64,000 nucleotides of DNA from Acinetobacter nectaris CIP 110549 (GCF_000488215.1 NZ_KI530712.1:438881-502880), one strand, 5' to 3'. Shown: positions 38,185-48,612, counted from the first letter of the stretch. The notes: generated by a model from the sequence alone, not told the origin. A program made the numbers and translations.

Positions 38185-38826
38185 CTACTGATCCAACAAT
38201 TTCTTTAAAATAACTAAATGGCGTTGCTCGTCTAAACGAGGTACTTTTAATGGAGTAATTTGGCTTTGAAATGTAGTTTTTAAACTTTCTATTTCATCAA
38301 TTGGCACTAGTCCTTTCATCGCGCAAATTTGGCTACTGCTATGCATATAAGGTGTAGCAGCAGAAACAAAATCTGTTAAAGATGCGAAAGCACGGCTTGT
38401 GATGACATCAAATTCGCCCAACTGACCAATCGCATCTACATCTTCAACGCGTGTTTGAACAGCCGTTACATTTTTTAGTTTTAAATCTGCAATGAATTGC
38501 TTTAAAAAACGAATCTTCTTACCATTAGAATCTAAAAGTACGCATGTTCTATGTGGCTGACATAAAGCAATAATCATCCCCGGCATACCACCACCTGTGC
38601 CAATATCTAATAATCGTCCCTCAGGAAGATCTTTTAATATACTTAGGCTATCTAACAAGTGTTTGACCAACATTTCTTTTGGGTCACGAATGGCAGTTAA
38701 GTTATAGGCTTTATTCCACAATACCAATGCATCTTGATATTTCAACAATAAATTCAAGGCATCATCACTGAGCTGCAAACCTAGCTTTTCACTGCCCCGT
38801 TTTAACTCTTGAAAAAAAAGATGCAT
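38185..38826 (-). CDS. rsmG: 16S rRNA (guanine527-N7)-methyltransferase
   Basis: A 213-residue SAM methyltransferase (GidB). The motifs are YNLTAIRDPKEMLVKHLLDSL, LLDIGTGGGMPGMIIAL for SAM binding and VITSRAFASLTDFV. Length is typical. It lies just upstream of parA, as in many bacteria. mnmG (gidA) is not adjacent in this window. Confidence 0.95.
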   Translation of the reverse strand: MHLFFQELKRGSEKLGLQLSDDALNLLLKYQDALVLWNKAYNLTAIRDPKEMLVKHLLDSLSILKDLPEGRLLDIGTGGGMPGMIIALCQPHRTCVLLDSNGKKIRFLKQFIADLKLKNVTAVQTRVEDVDAIGQLGEFDVITSRAFASLTDFVSAATPYMHSSSQICAMKGLVPIDEIESLKTTFQSQITPLKVPRLDEQRHLVILKKLLDQ

Positions 38827-38920
38827 AACGAACTCTCTTATTTAATTTAGGTGAAGTATACCGATTTATCAGACCAATCATAGTCTTGGCTGATTAGTGA
38901 ATACACATTTAAGCAGATTC

Positions 38921-39598
38921 TTATTGCAGAAGCTGTTGATCTAATGCAGACAATCTTTCAGGTGTTCCCACATCTACCCATGTTGCATCTAGCTTATGCG
39001 CAACTACTTTTTTTTGTAGCATTGCTTGTTTTAACAACGGTGCTAAAGGACGTTTTCCATCTGACAATCCATTAAACATAGATGGTGAAATGAGAGCAAT
39101 TCCGCTATATGTTAATGCTTGGCCTTCAACACTTTGTTCAAATGTATAAGCATAGTCATCAGCAAGAATAAAATCTCCCTTCGGATGTTGCTCAGGATTA
39201 TCTACCAATGCCAAATGTGCTAAATGATTACCTAGCTCTATATCTAACATGTTCCGAAAATCTAAATTTGTCCAAACATCACCATTAACCAATAAAAAAG
39301 GCGCTTCTCCGAGCAATGGAAGTGCACGAATAACTCCACCCGCAGTTTCTAAACCGTCTTGTTCATCAGACCAAAGAATATTTACGCCAAACTGAGACCC
39401 ATCACCTAACGTTTCATGCAGTTTTTCTGCAAGCCATGCTGTATTGATGACAATCTCAGTAATACCAGCACGTGCTAGGTTCTCAATATGCCAAACAATT
39501 AAAGGTTTACCACCAACTTTGAGTAAAGGCTTAGGTGTATGTAGCGTAAGTGGACGCATACGGTTACCCAATCCAGCAGCTAAAATCATTGCTTTCAT
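38921..39598 (-). CDS. murU: N-acetylmuramate alpha-1-phosphate uridylyltransferase
   Basis: A 225-residue sugar nucleotidyltransferase. The signature MILAAGLGNRMRPLTLHTPKPLLKVGGKPLI and the metal-binding LLVNGDVWTN are intact. In Pseudomonas, MurU makes UDP-MurNAc from MurNAc-1-phosphate in cell-wall recycling that bypasses MurA, giving intrinsic fosfomycin tolerance. Its adjacency to amgK (no gap) supports this identity over other nucleotidyltransferases. Confidence 0.9.
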   Translation of the reverse strand: MKAMILAAGLGNRMRPLTLHTPKPLLKVGGKPLIVWHIENLARAGITEIVINTAWLAEKLHETLGDGSQFGVNILWSDEQDGLETAGGVIRALPLLGEAPFLLVNGDVWTNLDFRNMLDIELGNHLAHLALVDNPEQHPKGDFILADDYAYTFEQSVEGQALTYSGIALISPSMFNGLSDGKRPLAPLLKQAMLQKKVVAHKLDATWVDVGTPERLSALDQQLLQ

Positions 39599-40609
39599 TT
39601 AAACCTCCAAATATACGCCATAAACTTGATCGAATTTTGGCATTACTTGATTTTTCAGAAACTGATGGAGTGCTTCCAACTCTGGATACTTTTGGCTTTC
39701 ATTAAGTACATACCACATGACTCTAGGCAAATCTTTTAAATAGCCTTGTTTACCATCTCTTTTAAATAATCTCACAAAGATACCTAAGATTTTAATATGG
39801 CGCTGTAGCGACATAAAATTGGCATCTTTATGAAACTGCTCCAATGATCGACCTGCTTGAGTATTTCTTGGGAGTAAATTATAGAATTGGGTAATCCACA
39901 TTTCGACTTGAGCTTGCGGCCACTGCACATAAGCATCACGAATAAGAGACATTAAATCATATGTGTCTGCACCAACTACAGCATCTTGAAAATCAATCAC
40001 ACCTAACTCTTTGCCTGTTGCTAGTTTCATAAGATTTCGACTATGAAAATCTCTATGAACGAAGACTTGAGGCTGAGCAATTGCATTGCTTGCCAATAAA
40101 TGAAAAGTATTTGTAATATCTTGGATTTGCTGCTCTGTAGGCATAATTTCTAAAGATGGTAAGAACCACTCTACAAATAAATTCATTTCCGCAACTAGTT
40201 TTTCGTAACTATAGTTTGGAATAACATTCAGTGTACTACTTGCCTGTAATTGAATAAGTTGTTCAAAACACTGTTGATAATATTGATCAACTGTAGATGC
40301 ATTTAATTGCTGTGCAAGTACAACATCACCAAAGTCTTCAAGTAAAAGTAGACCATTTTCAAGATCTTTTGCTTCAATTATGGGGACTCTTACATTGTTT
40401 TTGTACAAAAACTCAGCAACACTCACAAAAGGTACACAATCTTCTTTATCGGGTGGTGCATCCATTAACATAAATGTTTTATTATCATAGATAACTCGTG
40501 CATAACGACGGAAGCTTGCATCGCCTGCTAAGTAATTGATTTCAAATTGATCTGAGCGCAGAACAATAGTTAACCAGTCTTTAATTAATCGTTCACGTTT
40601 TTTATTCAT
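39599..40609 (-). CDS. amgK: Anomeric MurNAc/GlcNAc kinase AmgK
   Basis: About 336 residues of aminoglycoside-phosphotransferase fold. The catalytic loop is VHRDFHSRNLM and the metal-binding Asp is in GVIDFQDAVVG. It supplies sugar 1-phosphate to MurU, whose gene follows with no gap. The ATG at 40609 (MNKKRERL) is preferred over the longer frame to 40660, for family length and because the extra 17 residues look non-coding. It is divergent from lptD, with about 110 bp for both promoters. Confidence 0.88.
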   Translation of the reverse strand: MNKKRERLIKDWLTIVLRSDQFEINYLAGDASFRRYARVIYDNKTFMLMDAPPDKEDCVPFVSVAEFLYKNNVRVPIIEAKDLENGLLLLEDFGDVVLAQQLNASTVDQYYQQCFEQLIQLQASSTLNVIPNYSYEKLVAEMNLFVEWFLPSLEIMPTEQQIQDITNTFHLLASNAIAQPQVFVHRDFHSRNLMKLATGKELGVIDFQDAVVGADTYDLMSLIRDAYVQWPQAQVEMWITQFYNLLPRNTQAGRSLEQFHKDANFMSLQRHIKILGIFVRLFKRDGKQGYLKDLPRVMWYVLNESQKYPELEALHQFLKNQVMPKFDQVYGVYLEV

Positions 40610-40719
40610 TTGCAAAATATCTAAATACAGGCAGAGATTTAAGCCCATAAGTGTAGCCACTTATGGAGTTTTTCTCTATGATGCAACAATAATTAATTGC
40701 AAAAAAGCATACTTGGTTA

Positions 40720-43155
40720 ATGAAACAAATGAAGCAACAGTTTAAATTTAGTCCTTTAGCAACTGCGATTTTGACACTCTTATGTGGTAGTTCAATACAA
40801 TCAAGCTATGCTGCCAATTCAACTGAAGTCGTATCAAATGTCAATAATCAAGAGCTTAAGCAACAAGTTAATGAAAGCTATCCCGGGCAAGCTTTCTTCG
40901 ATCAATATTATGTCACTAAAGATAATCCTGAAGTAGCAACACGCAAACAAAACCCTCAATTTGCGAGCTACTGCCAAGGCACATGGATTACACCTATTGC
41001 TCAAAGTACCCCAACATCAGCCCCAGCAGATGCGCCAACTAATGTTTCAGCAGATTATGCACACTATAATCCAAATGGCGACTCCGTCTTAGAAGGTAAT
41101 GTTGTGGTTGAGCAACCCGGTCGAGAAGTTCGGGCACAAAAGCTTATTTTAGATAAAACACAGACTCATGCACTTGCTCAAGGCAATGTGCAAATGGCTC
41201 AAAATGGTTTAATTTCGCAAAGCCAAAACATAGATTACGACTTACAAAAACAAACTGGTGCATTAAATAACAGTTACTTTATTTCAGAAGCAAACCATGC
41301 ACATGGTTATGCAGGAAGTATCAATAAATCTTCATCATCTGAAATGATCTTAGACCATGCAAGTTATACAACCTGTGCCCCTGGAAAAAGCCCGGATTGG
41401 AAATTAAATGCACGTAAAATTAACTTAAACCAAGATACTGGTAGAGGCGTCACACGAGATACAACTTTTTATATTAAAAATGTACCTGTGATGTATCTTC
41501 CTTATTATAATTTCCCAATTGATGATCGTAGAACAACCGGATTACTTACCCCAAATTTTGGATGGTCAAGCAATGGTGGCTTTCGTTTAGATGCGCCTAT
41601 TTACCTTAACTTAGCACCAAACTATGATGCAACTGTGACTCCTCGTTACTTAGAGGAACATGGTGTAATGCTTGAAGGAAAATTAAGATTCAAGACACAA
41701 AACTTTGGTCAAGGTAGTATTTCAGGTGGTTACTTACCAGATGATAAGCACTATAACAACCAAGATCGTAAATCATTAAAAATCTTACACAACTGGCAAG
41801 TAAATAACTATTTTTCAACCAATTTGGAATATAACTATTTATCAGATATTGACTACTTATATGACCTTGCCAATGACCCTAATGTTTCAACAGACTTAAA
41901 CCAAAAACGTCTTTTTCAGGTTAACTTTGCCAATGCGATTCCAGGTTTAGATGCTGCATTAAAAGTTGAACAGTATCAAACGCTCGATAAAACACTTGCG
42001 GCGGAAGAACGCCCATATGCCCGCCTTCCTCAATTTCTATTGAACTATAAAACAACGAATCCACAAGGGTTCCAATTTGAATACCATAATGACAGTGCCT
42101 ACTTTCAAAAAACACTATATAACTTAGGCAGCCCAAATACATATAGCTCAGGTACACGTATCTATAACTCAGTAGCAACTCGCTATAACTTTAGAACACC
42201 TTGGGCTTTTGCTATTCCCGAAGTATCTGCACGGTCTTTAAACTATGTATTTAGTGAAAGTCAGGTAAATAGTAAAAATCAAAATACGGTTGTTCCTCAA
42301 TTTACCTTAGACACGGGATTAAACTTCCAAAAAGATGGCAAGTATTTGCAGACCATTACACCAAGAGTGTTTTATGCTTACTCACCATATAAAAACCAAG
42401 GTAACAACCCTAACTTTGACACAACAACATCTTCAATCAGTTATGACCAACTCTTTAGCCCATACCGCTTTTATGGTCATGACCGTTTAGATGACAACAA
42501 TTTTGCCTCTTTAGGCATAAGTTATAGTTTATTTGATCAGCAAGGGCTTGAACGCCTCAAAGCTGCTCTTGGACAAAGCTTTTATTTTTCTGATCGTCGC
42601 GTACAACTGTCTCCGACAGATGCTATTCAGAAAGACCGAACATCTGATCCAATCTTATCGCTATCTAGTCAGTTAAGTAATCAGTTTACAATTAGTACAA
42701 ATCTTGCATTTGATGGAAAGAATGTTTCTCAAGCAAATTTTCAAACATACTATACAGGATATAACGGCCGTATTTATAACTTAGGCTATTATAAACGAGA
42801 AACCATTAATAATTCACAACAAAGCTATGATCAAGTGGTTGCATCTTTAATACAACCTGTTGATGACAATTGGAGAATAATCGGGCATGTACAATATGAC
42901 CTATCAAACCACTTAGCACGTGAATATTTACTTGGTGTTAATTATGAGTCATGCTGTTGGGCTGTTTCCGTTTATGGTCGTTCATATTTTAATGACCTAG
43001 ATGATGTCACAAAATCAAACGTAAAACGTACCAATGCAATTATGGCCGAATTTACACTCAAAGGGCTTGGTGCATTCAACAACCGATTATCATCATTGCT
43101 TGAACAACGCATTACAGGCTTTAGCAAATCTAACCAAACTTGGACACGACCTTAA
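40720..43155 (+). CDS. lptD: LPS-assembly protein LptD
   Basis: An 811-residue outer-membrane translocon component for LPS. A signal peptide (hydrophobic about 12-32, ending SYA) is followed by a LptA-like jelly roll with ADYAHYNPNGDSVLEGNVVV. A long barrel with many aromatic strands follows. Cysteines in ASYCQGT, TTCAPGK and the Cys-Cys of YESCCWAV suit the essential disulfides. The ATG at 40729 is an alternative. It is joined to surA by a TAATG overlap; SurA chaperones LptD, so the order makes functional sense. Confidence 0.95.
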   Translation: MKQMKQQFKFSPLATAILTLLCGSSIQSSYAANSTEVVSNVNNQELKQQVNESYPGQAFFDQYYVTKDNPEVATRKQNPQFASYCQGTWITPIAQSTPTSAPADAPTNVSADYAHYNPNGDSVLEGNVVVEQPGREVRAQKLILDKTQTHALAQGNVQMAQNGLISQSQNIDYDLQKQTGALNNSYFISEANHAHGYAGSINKSSSSEMILDHASYTTCAPGKSPDWKLNARKINLNQDTGRGVTRDTTFYIKNVPVMYLPYYNFPIDDRRTTGLLTPNFGWSSNGGFRLDAPIYLNLAPNYDATVTPRYLEEHGVMLEGKLRFKTQNFGQGSISGGYLPDDKHYNNQDRKSLKILHNWQVNNYFSTNLEYNYLSDIDYLYDLANDPNVSTDLNQKRLFQVNFANAIPGLDAALKVEQYQTLDKTLAAEERPYARLPQFLLNYKTTNPQGFQFEYHNDSAYFQKTLYNLGSPNTYSSGTRIYNSVATRYNFRTPWAFAIPEVSARSLNYVFSESQVNSKNQNTVVPQFTLDTGLNFQKDGKYLQTITPRVFYAYSPYKNQGNNPNFDTTTSSISYDQLFSPYRFYGHDRLDDNNFASLGISYSLFDQQGLERLKAALGQSFYFSDRRVQLSPTDAIQKDRTSDPILSLSSQLSNQFTISTNLAFDGKNVSQANFQTYYTGYNGRIYNLGYYKRETINNSQQSYDQVVASLIQPVDDNWRIIGHVQYDLSNHLAREYLLGVNYESCCWAVSVYGRSYFNDLDDVTKSNVKRTNAIMAEFTLKGLGAFNNRLSSLLEQRITGFSKSNQTWTRP

Positions 43156-44492
43156 TGATGAACCAACAACTTAAACGATTTTTTAAAGCAACAACGCTTG
43201 CTCTATTAATTTCTAGCTCAGTGTCTGTTTTTGCAGCAACAAGTGATGAAGTTGTTGCCGTTGTAGGTGACAGTGCAATTTTAAGAAGTGACCTAGATCA
43301 ACTTTCCAGTGATCTTACACGTCAACTACAAGCACAAAAACTCCCAATTCCTTCTCCGCAAGAACTACAACAACAAGCTTTAAGTAAAATCATTTTAAAT
43401 CAAGCGCAACTTGAACTTGTAAAGCGCTACAACATTCAACCAAGCGATAGTGAAGTTGATGCTGCTGTTTTAGATTATGCAAATAAACAAGGTGTACAAA
43501 CACTTAGTGACTTTCAAAACCGCTTAGATGCACAATTCCCTGGAGCATATCAAGCAATTCGCCAACGTATTTCTCAGCAACTAGCTATTAATATTTTGCG
43601 CCAACAGCAAATTATGTCTCGCATCCACATTAGTGACCAAGATGTGACTAACTTTTTAAAGACACCTCAGGGACAAGCAGCTATTGGTAGCCAAGCTCAC
43701 CTTTTACATTTACGTATAAGTGGTGTAAATGGAACAAGTCCTGAGACATTAACGAAAGTTGCTAACGAAGTTAAATCAGCACTTACTCTATCAAATGATA
43801 TTCCCGAAATTAGTCGTCGCTTCACTAAAGATGGAATCACGGTAGAAGGTGCAGATATGGGAGATAGAAGTCTAGCAGATATTCCTGCCGAGCTTGCTGC
43901 ACGTGCAGCAGCAATCCAAACAGGACAAACTTCTGAACTTATTCCTGCACAAGATGGTATACATATTTTAAAATTACTCGATCGTAAAGCAAGCGATAAA
44001 AAAGTAATGATTGAACAATATCATGTACGCCATATTCTTATTCAACCTTCTGAAGTTCTTACACCAGAGCAAGCAAAACAAAAAATAGATATTATTTATA
44101 AACGTCTAAAAGCTGGTGAAAATTTTGCGACGCTTGCATCTACATTCTCTAATGATCCAGGTTCAGCAGCAGATGGTGGTGATCTTGGCTGGGTAACACC
44201 AGGAACAATGGTTCCTCAATTTGAAGATGAAATGAAGACCACACCTAAAGGAGAAATTAGCCAACCATTCCAAAGTCAATTTGGATGGCATATTCTTCAG
44301 GTCTTAGATACTCGCCAACAAGATATGACACAAGAATATCAACGTCGTCTTGCACGCCAATATTTAGGTGAGCAACAATTTGATACTGAACTTGATGGTT
44401 GGTTACGTGAGTTACGTGCCAATACATATGTGCAAATTAAAGATCCCTCACTAGATCGTAAGAAATCTTCGGCAATTGCTCAAACACCATAA
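43155..44492 (+). CDS. surA: Periplasmic chaperone and peptidyl-prolyl isomerase SurA
   Basis: About 445 residues. The signal peptide ends near SSVSVFA. The SurA N-terminal domain (VVAVVGDSAILRSDL) is followed by two parvulin domains, at about 180-275 and 290-395 of the protein. The second is canonical (HVRHILI and GGDLGWVTPGTMVPQFEDE). The start is the ATG overlapping the lptD stop (TAATG); the ATG 3 bp later is equally possible. It folds outer-membrane proteins including LptD. A strong terminator follows. Confidence 0.95.
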   Translation: MMNQQLKRFFKATTLALLISSSVSVFAATSDEVVAVVGDSAILRSDLDQLSSDLTRQLQAQKLPIPSPQELQQQALSKIILNQAQLELVKRYNIQPSDSEVDAAVLDYANKQGVQTLSDFQNRLDAQFPGAYQAIRQRISQQLAINILRQQQIMSRIHISDQDVTNFLKTPQGQAAIGSQAHLLHLRISGVNGTSPETLTKVANEVKSALTLSNDIPEISRRFTKDGITVEGADMGDRSLADIPAELAARAAAIQTGQTSELIPAQDGIHILKLLDRKASDKKVMIEQYHVRHILIQPSEVLTPEQAKQKIDIIYKRLKAGENFATLASTFSNDPGSAADGGDLGWVTPGTMVPQFEDEMKTTPKGEISQPFQSQFGWHILQVLDTRQQDMTQEYQRRLARQYLGEQQFDTELDGWLRELRANTYVQIKDPSLDRKKSSAIAQTP

Positions 44493-44497
44493 TAAAT

Positions 44498-44530
44498 AAA
44501 AAAAGACCAGCAAATAGCTGGTCTTTTTTT
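44498..44530. terminator. Bidirectional terminator between surA and hfq
   Basis: Stem AGACCAGC/GCTGGTCT with loop AAATA, flanked by A and T tracts on both sides. It serves surA on the plus strand and hfq (stop at 44543) on the minus strand. Confidence 0.85.
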
Positions 44531-44542
44531 GATAAAACTTAA

Positions 44543-45085
44543 TTAACGATTGTTGTTTGTTTCATCTTCTTGGTGGCTTTCTTCAAACTTAGATTCATTG
44601 CCACCTTCAAAACCTGCATTTTGTTGTTGCTGTGCAGCACCGAAGCCGCCTTGACCGCCGAAGCCGCCTTGACCGCCGAAGCCGCCTTGACCGCCGAAGC
44701 CGCCTTGACCGCCGAAGCCACCTTGACCACCAAAGCCATTGCCTTGACCGCTAAAGCCATTGCTTTGACCGCCAAAACCATTGTTGTTGCTTTGACCGCC
44801 GCCGAAGCCACCTTGAGTGCTATTGTTGCTAAAGCCTGCAGCTTGACCATTACCACTACCTGCTGGCGCACCCGCTGGGCGAGGGTTTCTTGCTGGTACT
44901 ACTGTAGAAATAGCATGCTTATAAACCATCTGACTGACAGTGTTTTTTAATAAAACAACGTATTGGTCAAAAGATTCAATATGACCTTGTAATTTAATTC
45001 CGTTTACGAGGAAGATAGATACAGGAATACGCTCTTTGCGTAGAGAGTTCAAGAAAGGATCTTGTAAAGTCTGGCCTTTAGACAT
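44543..45085 (-). CDS. hfq: RNA chaperone Hfq with long glycine-rich C-terminal tail
   Basis: A 180-residue Hfq, about twice the E. coli length. The Sm core (about 1-66) is normal: Sm1 [19 protein letters not shown] and Sm2 VYKHAISTV, with the RNA-binding Gln-Asp near the start. The remaining ~110 residues are Gly/Asn/Gln-rich with FGGQGG repeats, then an acidic end ([12 protein letters not shown]). This is the Acinetobacter/Moraxella type. The repeat is encoded by a near-perfect 18-bp tandem array. It lies about 95 bp downstream of miaA on the same strand. Confidence 0.95.
   Translation of the reverse strand: MSKGQTLQDPFLNSLRKERIPVSIFLVNGIKLQGHIESFDQYVVLLKNTVSQMVYKHAISTVVPARNPRPAGAPAGSGNGQAAGFSNNSTQGGFGGGQSNNNGFGGQSNGFSGQGNGFGGQGGFGGQGGFGGQGGFGGQGGFGGQGGFGAAQQQQNAGFEGGNESKFEESHQEDETNNNR
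44641..44730. repeat. 18-bp tandem minisatellite inside hfq
   Basis: Four identical 18-bp units at 44641, 44659, 44677 and 44695, plus a fifth at 44713 with two changes. They read FGGQGG on the minus strand. More degenerate copies continue to about 44800. The identity at wobble positions shows recent duplication rather than amino-acid selection alone. Length variation in whole units would stay in frame. Confidence 0.85.
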
Positions 45086-45179
45086 GTTATTACTCCAAAA
45101 AAAATTAAAATGTAATCAGCGCAAAAACTATCTTTAGTTTTTTAAAAATTTATAAAAAAGACAGCCCGCAAATTTTGCT

Positions 45180-46124
45180 TCATCTGTAACAGTTTCGCAA
45201 GTGTTCTTGTGCCTGTTTTAGTGATAAAAAGGTGATAAATTGATGTTTTTCTCTTAATGAACGTAACCAAGTAAATTGCCGCTTGGCCAGTTGCCTTGTT
45301 GCAAATAATGCTTTGTCCTCCATATTCTTTTTATTCTCGTGACTTTCTTCACAATTCATTAAATATTCTAATACTTGTCGATATCCTACAGCACGCATCG
45401 ATGGTATTTCAGGAGTTAAATCGTATTTTTCAATCAATAGTCTGACCTCATCAAAAAAACCTATTTTCCACATTATCTTGAGTCTTTGCTCAATTCGCTC
45501 ATGTAACTCTACTCTATCAGGCATTAATGCGTAATTATGAAAAGTGTAATGATATGGTAAGTTTTTAGATTGTTCTGCCTGTAATTGTGTAATTGGTTTA
45601 CCCGTAAGTTTATATACTTCAAGTGCTCGAATAATGCGCTGTTTATCTGTTACAGAAAATTTCTGACTCGCTAGTGGATCAACATTTATAAGCTCATCAT
45701 ATACACTTTGCCAGCCTTCAAACTCTGCTTTTTGTATAATTTGTTGTCGTACTTCTTGGTCTGCACTTGGTAAATTATCAGATAGCCCTTCAAGTAAGGC
45801 TTTAAAGTACAGCATTGTTCCACCAACCAATATTGGTGTTTTACCCCTTAAATGAATTTCATCAATTAAACGAGTTGCATCTTGTACAAACTCTGCTGCT
45901 GAGTAAACTTCTAATGGCGTAATAATATCAATAAGATGGTGTGGATATTGCGCTTGCTCTTCTTTTGAAGGCTTTGCTGTACCGATATCCATATCTTTAT
46001 ATACAAGCGCAGAATCAACCGAAATTAACTCAAAATTACCCTGCTCATATAACTCACATGCAAGTGCTGTTTTACCACTGGCTGTTGGCCCCATTAAATT
46101 GATAACAGGCAATGAACTCGTCAT
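45180..46124 (-). CDS. miaA: tRNA dimethylallyltransferase
   Basis: A 314-residue enzyme that puts the isopentenyl group on A37 of UNN-decoding tRNAs. The P-loop is [10 protein letters not shown], followed by [35 protein letters not shown] and [13 protein letters not shown]. Length is typical. It lies between mutL (6 bp) and hfq; the tsaE-mutL-miaA-hfq order is well known from E. coli. Confidence 0.95.
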   Translation of the reverse strand: MTSSLPVINLMGPTASGKTALACELYEQGNFELISVDSALVYKDMDIGTAKPSKEEQAQYPHHLIDIITPLEVYSAAEFVQDATRLIDEIHLRGKTPILVGGTMLYFKALLEGLSDNLPSADQEVRQQIIQKAEFEGWQSVYDELINVDPLASQKFSVTDKQRIIRALEVYKLTGKPITQLQAEQSKNLPYHYTFHNYALMPDRVELHERIEQRLKIMWKIGFFDEVRLLIEKYDLTPEIPSMRAVGYRQVLEYLMNCEESHENKKNMEDKALFATRQLAKRQFTWLRSLREKHQFITFLSLKQAQEHLRNCYR

Positions 46125-46130
46125 ATACCA

Positions 46131-48056
46131 CTATTCTCCTCGAGCAAATAACTTATCTAATTGAGATAAAGGAAAGGCACGCCATGTTGGACGCCCATGA
46201 TTACATTGGCTTGCAAATGCAGTTTGTTCCATTTGTCTAAGCAAAGCATTCATTTCAGACAAACCTAATTGTCTATGTGCACGTACTGCACCATGACATG
46301 CTATTCCAGCTAGAATTTGATCTCTTTTTTGCTGTAGTGCTATCGCTTCATCACTCGGATCTAAATCATTCAATAACTGTGGAACTAAACTACCTAGGTC
46401 TGCTTTATGTAAAACAGCTGGAACACCTCTCACAATAACTTGTGTATCACCATATAAGTCAACATCTAAACCAAACCGTAAAAACTGTGATTTTAAATCC
46501 TCAAGCCGATCTGCCTGTGCATGCGTAATACTAATAACCTTTGGAATAAGTAACTGCTGAGAAATCCAAAAGTCAGGCTGATCCCAACTTTTCTTCATTT
46601 GCTCAAGTAAAATACGCTCATGTGCTGCATGCATGTCTACAATAATGAGACCTTCCGTATTTTGGGCAAGTATATAAATACCGTGTAACTGCGCAATAGC
46701 AATTCCTAAAGGATACTCATCTTTTTGCGTGACTTGTTCAGGCTCTTCACGTAGTGGGGTTAAATAGGATTTTAGTGCATTTTGAAATTGATCAGATGTA
46801 TGAGAAGCGGTATCGCGCTGTTGATAATGATGATTAGATGAAGATACAACTTTTGCATTATTAAACTCAGTCATGAGCGCATCGCTTATCGCCTCATCTG
46901 CCTGTGTTTTTTCTGCTGCACTATAATCTATTTGCTTATTTTGATGCAGTTTAAACTGCTCTTGTAGTCTTGGCTCAGGTTTTCTCATTTCAGGTTTGAG
47001 TGCCTGAGTCAATTCAGCCGAAGCCGTTTGGAACTGGCTTAAAATATCTTTTGCAGTATGTCTGACAAACTCATGCACTTCTCTCTGATTTAAAAATCGA
47101 ATTTCATGTTTTGTTGGATGCACATTTACATCGACATGATCAGGCTCAACCTCTAAGAATACCAAATATCCTGCATGCTGTTGCCCATGCAAAATCCCAT
47201 CATATCCCATACGCAGTGCATGAGAGATCGTTTTATCTTTAACAATACGACCATTTACATACACATATTGTAAATCTGCTTGTGGGCGTGCATCGGATGG
47301 ATGACCTAGCCAACCTGTCATTTTTAATGCTGTCGCCTCACGCTCAAACACATAAGCATTTTCTATAAAAGAACGACCTAAAAGCTGTTGCACACGCTGA
47401 TAACGCAATGCTCCACTTTCTGCACGAGGTAAATTTAATTTAATCTGGTCATTATGTTCAAGCATAAATCGTACATCAAAATACGTTAATGCTAGACGGC
47501 GAACAACTTCTTCAATATGTGCATATTCTGTTGATGGTCTTTTTAAAAACTTACGGCGTGCAGGAACATTAAAAAATAAATCTTGGACACGAATATGTGT
47601 ACCACGGTAACTTGCCGTGGGTTGGACTTGTTGATGATCAAATGCTGTTCCATTGACTTCAACCTGATAACCAACACCTGAGTCATCTTGGCTACTGGTC
47701 AACGTTAAACGAGAAACAGCGGCAATCGATGCTAAAGCTTCTCCACGAAACCCCAAACTTACAATTGAATGTAAATCTTCAGAAGTCTGAATTTTACTCG
47801 TTGCATGTCGCATGACAGCAAGTGATAAATCATCGCGATGTATACCCACACCATTATCTATGACTTCTATCAGCGTACTGCCACCTTGTTCAATCCGAAC
47901 AATAAGCGAGTTTGCACCTGCATCAATTGCATTCTCAAGCAACTCTTTTACAACAGATGATGGCCGCTCAATGACCTCACCTGCTGCAATTTGGTTGGCT
48001 AAAGCTGGTATAAGTGTATGTATTCTCTTATGTTGATCATTATTATTTTCTTGCAT
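46131..48056 (-). CDS. mutL: DNA mismatch repair protein MutL
   Basis: A 641-residue GHKL ATPase. N-terminal motifs are ENAIDAGA (about 41-48), DNGVGIHRDD (67-76), SLGFRGEALASI and ATSKI. A variable linker (about 340-440) precedes the C-terminal dimerisation domain. At 474-485 it has DMHAAHERILLE, matching the DxHAx2Ex4E endonuclease motif seen in species without MutH. This implies nick-directed repair by MutL itself; that is inference from the family. The 5' end overlaps tsaE by 14 bp. Confidence 0.95.
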   Translation of the reverse strand: MQENNNDQHKRIHTLIPALANQIAAGEVIERPSSVVKELLENAIDAGANSLIVRIEQGGSTLIEVIDNGVGIHRDDLSLAVMRHATSKIQTSEDLHSIVSLGFRGEALASIAAVSRLTLTSSQDDSGVGYQVEVNGTAFDHQQVQPTASYRGTHIRVQDLFFNVPARRKFLKRPSTEYAHIEEVVRRLALTYFDVRFMLEHNDQIKLNLPRAESGALRYQRVQQLLGRSFIENAYVFEREATALKMTGWLGHPSDARPQADLQYVYVNGRIVKDKTISHALRMGYDGILHGQQHAGYLVFLEVEPDHVDVNVHPTKHEIRFLNQREVHEFVRHTAKDILSQFQTASAELTQALKPEMRKPEPRLQEQFKLHQNKQIDYSAAEKTQADEAISDALMTEFNNAKVVSSSNHHYQQRDTASHTSDQFQNALKSYLTPLREEPEQVTQKDEYPLGIAIAQLHGIYILAQNTEGLIIVDMHAAHERILLEQMKKSWDQPDFWISQQLLIPKVISITHAQADRLEDLKSQFLRFGLDVDLYGDTQVIVRGVPAVLHKADLGSLVPQLLNDLDPSDEAIALQQKRDQILAGIACHGAVRAHRQLGLSEMNALLRQMEQTAFASQCNHGRPTWRAFPLSQLDKLFARGE

Positions 48057-48522
48057 ACACCTGTTCCTGCAAATGCTGGATCAATGCCTCATTTTCAGAA
48101 TAAATTGTGATTTCTCGTGCCGTCTCATCATCTGTTCTTAAAATTTCAAGCGTTAAATCTGCTTCAGGAATTTCATCTTCACCTTTTGATGGCCACTCGA
48201 AAATAAATAATGCATGGGCTGTTTCTAAATAATCACGAATCCCCATCAATTCTAACTCGTATGGGTCATTTAAACGGTATAAATCGAAATGAAAAACCGA
48301 CTTACCACGAATTTGGTAGGGTTCAACCAATGTATATGTCGGACTTTTAACCGCACCATCATGCCCAAGTGATGTTAGAAAGTAACGAGTAAATGTTGTC
48401 TTTCCTGCACCAAGATCTCCAATAAGATAGAGCACACCCTCATTGAAATATTGTGCGAGAGAACTTGCAAATGCCTGAGTATCACGTTCAGAAGAAATAT
48501 TAATTTTGAGAGTATTTGACAT
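48043..48522 (-). CDS. tsaE: tRNA threonylcarbamoyladenosine biosynthesis ATPase TsaE
   Basis: About 159 residues; partner of TsaB/TsaD in t6A37 synthesis. The P-loop GDLGAGKTTFTRYF, the TYTLVEPYQ switch segment and FHFDLYRLNDPYELELMGI are diagnostic. The ATG of MSNTLKIN is chosen; a TTG start 12 bp upstream is less likely. It is the first gene of tsaE-mutL-miaA-hfq, overlapping mutL. Confidence 0.93.
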   Translation of the reverse strand: MSNTLKINISSERDTQAFASSLAQYFNEGVLYLIGDLGAGKTTFTRYFLTSLGHDGAVKSPTYTLVEPYQIRGKSVFHFDLYRLNDPYELELMGIRDYLETAHALFIFEWPSKGEDEIPEADLTLEILRTDDETAREITIYSENEALIQHLQEQVYARK

Positions 48523-48612
48523 TGTGACAGACAATAGAATAGAACATCTGACTATGATAGCATTGCACTTCAGTAAAACCTACTCTTCGCCTACCTGTAG
48601 CCGTATTTATCT

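Noticed and set aside
44641..44730. Regular repeats that could be taken for a CRISPR array
   Set aside because: The 18-bp units are directly joined, without spacers, and encode FGGQGG within hfq.
44539..44871. A 110-codon ORF on the minus strand in hfq made of Ala/Val/Lys repeats, and an Ala/Thr-rich ORF on the plus strand
   Set aside because: Both are alternate frames of the hfq 18-bp repeat. The Sm-fold core and family identity lie in the frame 44543-45085.
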